Positions 1 through 11,253 of a DNA stretch of 64,000 nt are shown here, piece after piece. Position 1 is the stretch's first letter. The number at the start of each line of letters is the position of its first letter. This stretch comes from Antedon mediterranea (Eukaryota; Echinodermata; Crinoidea; Comatulida; Antedonidae). The stretch covers positions 25,956,412 to 26,020,411 of the forward strand of contig NC_092675.1 of NCBI RefSeq assembly GCF_964355755.1, given 5' to 3'. Position numbers and translations under genes: made by a program. The notes under the pieces were generated by a model that saw only the letters and a program-made list of their open reading frames with translations, ran no database searches and was not told where the DNA came from.

Positions 1-3000
1 ATGCCTAGTTTTACTAGAACACCGCCACCTCCACCACCTTCTATTCCTCCTCCACCAATAACAACATCTGGAATGGAGACCAATGGAACTGAAGAAGTTG
101 TTACAGAGTTTGAGGATGTTACTAATGTTAATCCAACTGTAAGATTTTTGTTTTTAAAACTAATTTTAGAATTGTCTCAAAATTGTCACGTTAGTTTGTT
201 TTACAGCATACACTATGTCTCACCACCAACACTTTGTGTGATTAACAATGTCACTGACAAAGATAAATTTAAGTAGCCTCTATCAATAATTTAACAGAAA
301 CTATGAAAATCTGACATCATCGACAATTGACAATGTTTTTTCTTTTTGGTAGGATCTACCTCAATCTGAGACTCCAAGAACTCCTCCACCTCCACCACCA
401 TCTATCCCACCTCCATTATTGACAACATCTGGTAATTCAGAAGTTTTGACGGAAATGATAACTCCATCCTTGCGTCCTTCACTAGCACCAATAAGAGCAA
501 CAACATCATCATTTGATCCGTGTCAGAGCAACCCTTGCTTAAATGAGGCTACTTGTCAGTCCGACGATGGACAGTTTAACTGCATTTGTGCTGAGGGGTA
601 TACTGGAGCCTTATGTGAAAGAAGTATGTATACACTATAACATAACCATTCATATATGTATTGAAAGAGAAAACAATGGACCGAGTCATCGGCTTTCCTC
701 AGCTTTACCCAGTTAGAGTCAGTCAGGTAGAAGAATGATTATACAAGAATAATAATCATAGAAGAATTACACTTTTTAGTTTTAACAGCAAAAATCCCGA
801 AAGTTATTTTTAACAACTTAACAAATTTAATACCAAAAACCCTCCAGTCAAACAAATTGCAAAAGTTGATTTTGTTAATGCTGTGCACTAACAAATGCAT
901 TTTATAGAATAAAACAAATTTCCAATATTTTTTAGTTATTACAGTTATAACGCCATGTGATAGTGATCCTTGTCTGAATGGTGCAGTATGTACAGATGGA
1001 CTCTCAGTGTTTAGTTGTGTATGTTCTGTCGGTTGGATGGGACCTACTTGTGCAATACGTAAGTTTACTTTTAAGTGTCGGATCCAGAGGTTGATTTTTT
1101 GTTCGAATCCAATTTTTGGTCAAAGTAAATAACTATTATCACATTAAAATATTTATATTCAATAATTTTTTCTAAAGTTTTAGGAGGACAATATATCTTT
1201 TCATAAGCAAAATATTAAACATTATTTTTTCTTCGACAGCGGTTAATGCATGTAATGAATCTATATGTTTAAATGGTGGTGTTTGTGTTGACAGGCAGTA
1301 TTTTGCACTGTGCACATGCCCAGCTGGTTACTCAGGTGTCCAATGTGAAATTAGTGAGTATTAGTTATTACTACCTAATCACCATACAGTTGAGCCTCTA
1401 TATGGGGACAGCTTTGGATGTGTCAGTGTCACCTGAATAGGGTTGGCCATAGTTTTAAAGCTTGTATTGCTTTGTTCCTCTTAAGCATGGTTCCTGTGAT
1501 TCTTGTGATTGCTACTTTTCTTGTCATTGGTTAAAACGCTTGCATTGCGTTTACGTCCTTGCGTTACATTCTAGTGGAAACCAAGCTTTAGTAGGGGTTG
1601 GCCATACAAGTATCCCCTGAATGGGCATTATCCCAAAATAGAGGTTATACGTACTGAATCTCTTTTATTTGATTGTATGTATAAAGTCTTCAGTCCTTTA
1701 TTTGATGTAGTATGAGTTGCAACTTAATTTGGCATAATATCACACTTAAGTTATACTGGTACAAACATACATGTTGTATTTCAAATATTTTTCTTGCAAA
1801 ATGATCTATACATGTAATGACATACAAATTCACAATGTAAATGACTATCTATCCTAATACACAACTTGTTATCTTATTGTAGATATAGTATTGCACTGTA
1901 ATTCATTTTTGTTATCTTATTTCTGTATAGTGGCCATGCCATGTGCTAGTGCTCCCTGTTTTAATGATGCAACATGCGTAGAAGAAGGAGACCAGTTCCG
2001 ATGCGACTGTACTGATGGATTTAAAGGATCTCTATGTGCTCAGAGTAAGAGGATTCATTTTATACAACTGTTTTATATTATTGCAACTTTAATAAATAAG
2101 TAATGTTGTTTATTACTGTGAAGGAGCTTTGTGTCAGGGGGTAAGTTTATTGGTTAGATGTTTTGTCTTCTCTGACATAAATTGTACTTTTGTGGAGATG
2201 TGTAAACAAGTAATTCTTGGACAGGTGAACAAGTAATTCTTTTTCCTCCAGATCAGTAGCCTGGCATTCATGCCTCTAGATCACCAAGCTCAATTTAGGA
2301 TTTTAACCCAGTCACCAACAATTCACACTAAGGAAACACATTTAAAAATTCTCTTATCTAAGTAAATACTACATATGGATAAATCCTAAATATTTATTGT
2401 GAGAAATTAAATATTTAGCATCTAAGAGGAAACAGTAATACAAAAAAGACATTGGAAAAGTTTTCATACTAGATCTTTATTTGGCCTTAATGGAAGTCTC
2501 CCTGGTCCTTTTGTATATTTTTTGCTTTGTATTTTTTTTCTTTATGGATCAAATAAACTGACTTGTGACTTGTGTAACTTATTACTATCTGATGAAAAAA
2601 AATCCAATAAAATGATGTCATTGTCAAAAAGAACAATACACTTATTGTGAAAATATTATTTTTATCAAAGCCATGAAGTATAAGTGATTTACTGTAGTTG
2701 TACTTTTATCTTTTTGTTGCAGTTGCTGCTTGCTTTAGCAATCCCTGTATGAACGGAGGTGAATGTACAGAAACTGGGAATGAGTACTCTTGTAATTGTC
2801 CTCTGCCATTTAGTGGACAAGACTGCTCAATGGGTGCGTATTGGAGTATTATTGTGTTGTGTTTCAATTGATGTTTAGTTGCTATATATATTGTTTTGCT
2901 TTATCCGTTTGTTATAGTACCGTTTTATCTTGTCCTCACTTTACTGTCTCAAGGCAAGGTTACATTTTAACTGGTGTTTATTTAATCCTCTTTTTATCAA

Positions 3001-6000
3001 CATTCCGTAGAAGCTAAATTACACTGTTTTATTTGTGTGTGTTTCAAATCTGTGAAAATACTGTGGTTTAACTGCATGACACCACACTTGGTTGGTGGTG
3101 AGAATTTGCAGGATCGAATCTCACCTTTCTTTTTATTTTTAAAAGTTTTAACTTCGAACTAACTTTTTGACATCTTGTTCCAAATTAAGCACTGTTTTTA
3201 TATATTTTTTTGTTTATACATGTTTCGACTGTGTGTGCATTACTAATACTAATTTTAAAATTTTTTACTAAATAGCAATGTATCTCGTTTTTCCACTGAA
3301 CTGAAAATATAGTAGTAATAACAAAGATACTAATATTGCATGTTTTTCCAGAGAATGATCTTTGTTCATTCGTGCCTTGTCTAAATGGAGGCCAATGCTT
3401 CAATGGTGGCACTTTCACGTTTTGTGTCTGCACTCCCGAGTTTGAGGGAGTTGATTGTGCAACTAGAAGTAAGTAGCATTCATGTAGATAGCGCCCTCAT
3501 ACATAATGCATATGAATGCTCATTTTAGACTTAAATGTACAGACGTTGATATGTACATTAACACTTATAGTGACTTATATATAGTATAGTAGCCTATTAA
3601 CACTGCTGTAGTCAACTACGTAGCAATATAACGTACACTGTACAAGAATTCTTTAGCAGCCACATAACAGTAGTATGCTCATCTCTGAGATATGACATTA
3701 ATTTGTAGAGATGTACAAAATGTCCATGTAAGTTGCACTGTATGACATTCACTTGATAACACTGTCACAAACACCACATTTAGATACAATTCTTTAAGAA
3801 AACAAACATTTATGTTTAAAATGCTATTAAAGGCAAACACAACAGCACAAGTGTCACGTGTATGTGGTTTGTATATACAAATGCATTGTTCATATAGCAC
3901 TCAAACCAAACAGCAATAGCACCCAATGTTGGTACATGTTTGTTTTTACCTTGGTGTATTTGTAATGTTAGAAACTCGTGAAAAGTAGATTTTACTACAG
4001 GTATGTAATAATGTTGAACATTTGACGTTGCGATCATTTTCAAGGATCTGATGAGCTTAATTAAGTTTTTTTCCATTATAGTATACAAAAGTGCCAATGA
4101 AATTGATCAATAGTGGTTAATGATATCAAAGGAGTAATAATAAAATAATAATATAAACAGTTAATCGTTAAAAAACTAATTATGAAATAGCTGAAGTACC
4201 ATCTTTGGAATTTCATTAGAATTACATGGTTTAAATATTCGGACTACTTTATATTAAATCATTTGTGGTGAGTTTTAAATAACATGTCTATTATGTCAAA
4301 TATTTTGTTATTATTCTCCAAATTTTTATTAGAAGGTACAACAGAAGTTCCCCAACAGACAACTACTCCATCATCAGTAACCACCCTATCAGTAGAGCTG
4401 CAAACCAACAGCAGAGGAAATGCCAATACCCTTACTCAGAAGGCTACACCAACTGGTTCTGGATCAACACAGACTTCATCTGATGGTAGGTTTTCTTATT
4501 AGGATTGATGCCTTTATACAGAATGTTCTTTGTATCATACAATCTTTATTTATTATAATATCCAAGTTCACCTGTGAATCTAATCATATTCACTATTATC
4601 ATATATGTAATTTTTTTTCCTTACTTTAGTAATGTTGGCAAAAACACACTGCTTTTCTCTAAAAATGATACTATTAGACTTTATTATTTGAATTATAACT
4701 TTATATTTGTACAGGTTATATTAGATTTATCTAAATGTTTGTTCGGGTTGTCTAAGGTGGATCAGCAAGTCTGAGAGCTTCAGCTTCATTTTATTGCTTT
4801 TTCTAAATCTCTGTCTACACTAAAACTTTATGGAACAAAAAAATGTGATGTGCCCATATATGGACATGATGATGTCATATCAATACCATATCTGGGCATC
4901 ACATCACACTTTTTGTTTAAACTTAGTTTGATAGTGTAGACAGCTTTAGATTCTCATTTTGTTTTTCTGTTTGCTTTTTTTAATAATGAATAATAAATGA
5001 AATACTAAATAGTAGTATTATATGTCTGTATATTATTTGCAATACAGCTCAACCAAGCAATTTTACTGTAACCGGGGAAGCTAGTAGTGATACCGCCACC
5101 ATGACATGGTCATCTGAAGCAAACGCTACATTTTTCCAAGTTGACATTCGTGAAGTGGATTCACGTCGTAAGAGGCAGGCTGATGGTAATTGGATAAGCT
5201 CGCCGATTTTGCCTGCTAATGAAACTGAATATAGCTTTAATAACTTAAAATCAAACACAGTGTATATTACGCGACTTGTTACATATGATATGAAGATGAA
5301 TAAACACTTTAGTAAACAAGTACCATTCAAAACTGCAGGTATGAATAAAATTGAATCTTTAAAAAACATTATATTATCCAATTTTTTAAATCTATAATTA
5401 GACCATAAAAATAAATTTAATTACTACTTTCAAGCAAATAAAAAAATAAAGATTATCCAGATATTTACTTGTCAGATTATTTTTAAGAGCAGCTACAAAA
5501 AGCAATGACTGCAAACAAATTTATTTCGGTTTCTGAATGAAAAAGTGAAAATTAAGAAAATGAATGTTTCTAAATTATAGAATGGGTGTCCCCTACCATC
5601 TCCACTCACCACAACATCTATAAATCTGAATTCTGTTTCCAGTAAAGTTAAAAAAAATTGTTAATTTTCTCAACAGTTGCATCTGATGGCAATTTCGCTG
5701 CGTCAGATGATACTACGGACTCAAGCACAACGTCCAGCAACGCTATGCTGTTTGTCATGTTGGCTCTGGTACTGGTCATCTTAATAATTTTTGTTGTCAC
5801 TGTAATGTACATGACTGGCCGAACACAAAACAGTTCTTCATCATATTACCCAACGCGGCAGAAATCTGGAAAAATGGTATGTATTTATATGATACTAGTG
5901 GTGTAGGCTGTATAGCCAGCCTATAGATAAGTACAGGTTCCAATCAAGATAATTTTGTTTATTAAGACTTAATTCATTATCTATATATTTTACATCCATT

Positions 6001-9000
6001 AGGTACAATTAGCCTTCCATACACATTACAAAATATGAATGTTTAAAATATTAAAATTATATTGTTAATATTAAACTTTGAAACTGTTGTTTAAATACAT
6101 TTACTTGGATTGAAAATAAATAATAATAATTTTTCATTAATAGTCATGCATACATTGCCATAAAAAAAGCATAGGTACAATATAACATTATCACATGTTG
6201 CATATAACAAAATATAATGTTTAAACATTTTTAATCTAGGTTGATATCTCATATGATATTGAAGCAAACGTTGAGACAGTGGAGGTACAACAGGTGACCA
6301 TTGAAGTAGACGTATGGGAAATTCCCAGTGGAAAACTTGCAGTGGAAAATGTAAAAGAGTATGGATCATATACGGAATTATGTTATGGAACGCTGGACAC
6401 CAGAGGCACTGTTAAGCCAGTTTTTGTTAAGAAACTTAGAGGTATGTATGCTAAACCTTAATAGGTAGTTTTGATAGTTTCAAGAAGGTTTAACAAACGT
6501 GATCATAAACACTTTATATTTTGTATTGTGTACTTTTTGTAGATTAAATGTCTGTGTATTACTATTTTATTTACTTTTTTTGGTAAATTAGATATCTCCT
6601 CAGATGTTGACCAAAGGAAGTTGAAAGCTGAACTGGAGATAGTGTGTCAAGTTAGTCACCATCAGAATATTGTCAATTTAATTGGTGCTATTACTCAAGG
6701 TAATTCTTTTTATTATAAAAAAATGTAATTCGATGTAAAAAAGAATCCCTCCACTGTGATAGCTTAAAACTCCATGATTCAGATGTACTCAATGTTGTCT
6801 GTTTATATTTTTTTTAATAAAGTTCTTGTGATTGCTCAAACATTTATTAAGATTGCATGTGTATACTTTTTAATTAAAGATATTAATTGTATATGCAATT
6901 AGAGTTGTTGACACATTAAATCACAGTGAATTAAAATATTCAGACATGAATATGAAGATAAAGAGCACTTTACAAAGTAGTTTAATACTAATTATCTTTA
7001 GAATGTCATAATTCATGCAAATTACAGTAACTGTTGCTTGTGTTTTTTCTTTCTTGTGGCTTTATTAAATTTTACATTTTGCTTATTGTATTTATTTACA
7101 GATCAGATGACGCTTGTGTTTGAGTATTGCGAGCTAGGACGACTGAACGAATGGCTGACATCTTTACAAGAGATACATCAGCTCCTTATACATGACAACC
7201 CAGAGTTTGACATGCTATCACCCTTGATGCCTCATGCCCTGCACATTGCTTCTGATATATCCAAAGGCCTGGCTCATTTGGCCATCATGGGGGTTTGTAG
7301 ATTTTTAATTGTTCATTTATTCATCGTTTACTCTATTTGTTCCAGCTCACTAGCTCTTTGAGTAACATAATCTTGTGTATCACTGGCTTTGCTGCAGAAA
7401 AACTGTAGTACATTTCAATAAAAAGTACACCATTACATTCCTGTTTAAAAATGTTAACCTTTTAGGACACTGTCTGGTGGTATTTCATTCTATATGACAT
7501 TGTTAGAAAATTGTCTAGAAATTCTTTTTCAAAGAAATCTTCTCATAAAAAATCCTCTCAATCAAAATTTAAAACAGCTGGATTTAGATCTATATCGAGG
7601 TGTTCAAAATGTACTGGATTAAGATCTATCTATCAAGGTGTTCAAAATGTTAGGCATTTTTGTTTTATTATTTAGTTTTAACTGTAACAATATTCATCTT
7701 AAAATAGTTTGTATTATATTGTTTTATTTTTCTGTTTGTTTACTGTAATATGGAGTGAATGCAGAATCAGTTTAGGTTTTGCTTATTCTCACTCCTTGTT
7801 GTTTTGCATTGGGGACCAAAAATAATAATATTATTACTTATTATTATTATTAGTGCACAAAACATTGTTTAGGATCACACAACATAATGTTGACGAGTCA
7901 CCTGACAGCCAAGGTGTGTGATTATGGCATGAGTGCTTATTCAGATTTAGACATCTTTGCAGGTGCTAAAGTTGTACATGTAAGTTTTATTTATTTTTCT
8001 TTTAATTTTGAAACCTAGACACAATTGGCTCAATATTAAATTAGTTAAAGCTTGTATTGTTACTGAATAAACTTGTGTAAAGCCTTGTCTACACTATCAA
8101 ACTTTATGTGACAAAACAATTTGATGTGCCCATATATGGACATGATGATGTCACTACCCTATTTAGACATACCGCTACCATATTTGGTCAAATCACGCTT
8201 TTGTTTGTCAAACTAGTTTGATAGTGTAGACATAGCTTAAGGCCTTCAACTTCAACAAACATTTATTTCATTAAATGCCATACAAATAATTCAGATTATA
8301 AAAATGAGGACCAACCTAGAAGTAAATATGTCTCAGTTGGCCCTTTAACACTAGTAATGTTACTTTGCAAACTCTTGAGTTTTGCAAAACAGTTTCAGTT
8401 CAAAAACCACAGAAAACTAGTTAGCTCTGCATTTTACATATTTTTTCCTGTATGATAACAGACAGCATCAGATAGTTGGACAATACAATACCAGTCAGAG
8501 GTTCGATGTTTAAGAGTGGATGTCTTTATTTTCTGTTTGAAGTTATACATTAATAATTGCATTCTATAAATCTCTCTATCTACTATCAAACCAGTTTGAC
8601 AAAACTGTGGTAGTTATATAATTTGATATGGTAGTAATATGACATCATCATGTCCATATATGGGCACATCACATTTTGTTGTCACCTAAAGTTTGATAGT
8701 GTACACAGAGATTTAGACCTGCATTTCTACAGAAATAAAAAGTTAATTTGTTAGGGATCTTTTGTTTATATTATGTTGTTGTTGTTGTCACATACAATTT
8801 GATAGACGTGTAGAATGAGGTTAAAGAAAGTTTAGCAGAAATCAGTTTTGTTTCTTTATTTTACAGAGTTCTCCACATACAAGATGGATGGCATATGAGA
8901 CGTTATTGTATAATTCTTTCTCTGAGAAGAGTAATATGCAAGTGCTACATTTTGTTCAGAATAATTATTTGTAAAGCTGTATTATAAATATTGATCAAAT

Positions 9001-10879
9001 TAGTAGAGAAATATGTGAAGAAACTATACTGTTACATAACTATTGTAATGGCAACATAATCATTCTAATATAGGGATTAAGGATGTAATTTTGATGATAG
9101 TTATTATATGAATATGATTTTGATTTGATGATTATGACAATGTGATAGTGTTTATAAGGATAAATATTAATATATATAAATATTTATATTAACAGGATAA
9201 CAGAATAGGATTGGTAAATATTAATTATTAATCTTTTTTTTTTTCAAATAGCTGGTCATTTGGAATTATCTTGTGGGAAATTTTAACATTTGGTAAGTAT
9301 TGAGAATTATGCATTATTCATCTGTTTTCAACAATAATTATTTTGTGAAAAAAAAGTACAATAAAATAAATATATATTATTAATTACTAATTTCTGTTTT
9401 AATTTTAAATTGTAACCTGTCATTATTGTATGTTTCTTAGGAAATAAACCCTACAAGAATATTCAGTTGGACAAGTTACGAGGTCATCATAAGGAAGGAC
9501 TTCGACTTCCTAAACCTTCCACCATTCCTTCTGACCTGTAAGTACTGTATTTAACATAGCAATAAATAACTCTCAATTAAAGACCAAACTAGGAAATATA
9601 TAACAGTAGTCCAGAAGAACATTATGTGGTTTAAAACCTTATCAATAACAATGGAAACATCCTGCCAAAGCTTCATCTAGATTGGTTGTCAAATGGCAGC
9701 ATTCAGCAAAGAGGATATTATACAGTTTTATATTTGAGTTTTCATGAAGTAAAACGTTTTCTTTGGAACTTTAGTATTTTTCATAGTTTTGTTCGTTTCT
9801 GAATTTAGATCGACATTGTTGTCACAGTGTTGGAAGCTACAACCTAAAGACAGACCAAACTTCGAATACATCAATAATCTACTAGATAAACGGTGTGCTA
9901 ATATGGAATTACAGGTTGGTTTCAAATTTCGAAACTTTTGAATAATAATATATATTCAGATAATATTCAGATAATATTTATTTAGATAATAATGAATGAA
10001 TATATACAAAATAGAAAAAAGATATTAAAGTGAACATAGATAAAGCAGTAATTGGTAGTCATTATTATCATGGATCCCTTCTAGAAGTTAAAAACTTGTC
10101 TCGTAGGGACCCATAACAAAACACATTACTAAAAAAATAAAAATAACCTAGAATATATAATTATATAATTTAGGATAAAAAATTACAGTATAATAACATA
10201 ACTAACATCTTCTTTATAAAAATTATTTAAATTATATTTCAATAGTTTCATGATAATTATAAATGAAATAACTACCGATATTGGTAAATGAAAAAAAAAT
10301 ATGTATACATAAATTATAATTCCAGTATATATATAGTATATACTATATATACATTATATATAGTATAGATTAAAGATTGCAATAATAAACAACAACTAAT
10401 ATTTTGTGTAAGACATAAATAGTATATGAGTATAAATAATGATAATAATAAATTGACAAGTTATCAGTTACACTTACTGCTATGTTGTTCAGTAGCTGTA
10501 TTATGAATGAGTTTTTTTTATAGTAGAAGAGATACCTTCAGATCCCTTTCCTATGGGTTTCCGGCATCATTTGTTGAAAATGTCCCCTAATATGAGTGTT
10601 CCAAAGGAGCAGTCATATTGTAGTATACTCATAATTACCAGCATGACTCGATCTTTAAGAAAATAATTAGTTGTAAGTTGTTAAAGGTTTTATTTATTAG
10701 TTCTATATTTTAATCAATTTTCTCTTCATTTGTTTTTTTAGAATGTTAGTAAAAGAAAGGAGGTGTTTGCTTCCCTCACTAGGATTGGTTCAGCAAGTGA
10801 TCACATGACTGCTTCTCACATCAAACAACTCGAACACCTAACAAATACCAGTATTCAAAATGTAATTGTTAGTTGTTAG
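1..10879 (+). CDS. EGF/FN3 receptor with tyrosine-kinase-like domain, likely pseudokinase; 5' partial
   Basis: A type I membrane receptor entering the window mid-gene. Coding exons read: 1-138, 353-623, 945-1058, 1240-1353, 1931-2044, 2723-2833, 3352-3468, 4333-4485, 5048-5338, 5677-5876, 6240-6441, 6592-6699, 7102-7292, 7854-7979, 8867-8937, 9252-9292, 9441-9537, 9809-9914, 10742-10861 (or to a stop at 10877-10879). All phases agree. Domain order: proline-rich repeats, six six-cysteine EGF domains (five on their own phase 1-1 exons), a Ser/Thr-rich linker, an FN3-like domain containing RRKR, a membrane helix (LFVMLALVLVILIIFVV), then a kinase domain. Kinase signs: VKKLR (beta-3 Lys), AELEIV (alpha-C Glu), LVFEYCELGRL hinge, CDYG in place of DFG, WMAYE in place of the APE segment, WSFGIILWEILTFG, and CWKLQPKDRPNF. 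The catalytic loop reads KHCLGSHN instead of HRDLxxxN and the glycine loop is degenerate. It may continue into the ECM29-like exons downstream. I recognise no named orthologue. Confidence 0.82.
1387..1656. mobile_element. pogo/Tigger-like MITE carrying a nested element
   Basis: The ends are inverted: CAGTTGAGCCTCTATATGGGG on the left, and the complement of the right end reads CAGTACGTATAACCTCTATT. CAGT plus ACCTCTAT is typical of pogo/Tigger-type elements. It sits in an intron between EGF exons. No coding capacity. Confidence 0.5.
1452..1593. mobile_element. Small inverted-repeat element nested in the 1387-1656 MITE
   Basis: The termini TTTTAAAGCTTG and CCAAGCTTTAG are inverted, and GGGTTGGCCATA directly repeats on both sides (1440-1451 and 1595-1606). 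The interior carries CATTGGTTAAAACGC and the right end CTAGTGGAAACCAAGCTTT, which recur near 17460-17600 and 48925-49042. Confidence 0.4.
4808..4948. mobile_element. Palindromic MITE, family A, copy 1
   Basis: Ends CTCTGTCTACACTAAAAC and GTTTGATAGTGTAGACAGC are inverted; the core holds CCCATATATGGACATGATGA. Ten copies are present in the window. Lies in a receptor intron. Confidence 0.8.
8081..8240. mobile_element. Palindromic MITE, family A, copy 2
   Basis: Left end GCCTTGTCTACACTATCAAAC, right end TTTGATAGTGTAGACATAGC, with the family core CCATATATGGACATGATGAT. In the intron between two kinase exons of the receptor. Confidence 0.8.
8572..8716. mobile_element. Palindromic MITE, family A, copy 3
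   Basis: Opposite core orientation to copy 2 (ATCATGTCCATATATGGGCA), right end TTTGATAGTGTACACAGAG. Only about 330 bp from copy 2 in the same intron. Its right flank is shared with copy 9. Confidence 0.75.
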
Positions 10880-11253
10880 TTATAGATTGTAATGTTGTGA
10901 TGGTGGTAAAAAACATGATGATGATAATGATGATGGGGTTGATTGTCAACGGTTGTCACTGTAATTAAGCGCCTAAAGATGATTATACAAATATGATTGA
11001 TATTACAATGAAAATGATAGAGGTGATAGAAAACATTTTTGTCCAGTGTTCATAATGGTGATTTTGATGTTGTTTGAAAATGTCAGTGTTGATTGAATTT
11101 CAGCTGTGAGAAGGAAGAGGTGATTTCAGTTCACAATGTTGTTTGTCAATAATAATTATACTGGTTACATTGTCAATGTTACAATGATTTCTTGATGATT
11201 AGATTAAAGATTCAATACCTGTTCTTTCATGTAATTGTGATTATATTTTTCAG

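Noticed and set aside
7872-7979. Kinase exon starting after TAG at 7870-7872
   Set aside because: In phase with the previous exon it gives GAT CAC ACA ACA TAA, a stop; the acceptor at 7853 keeps the frame.
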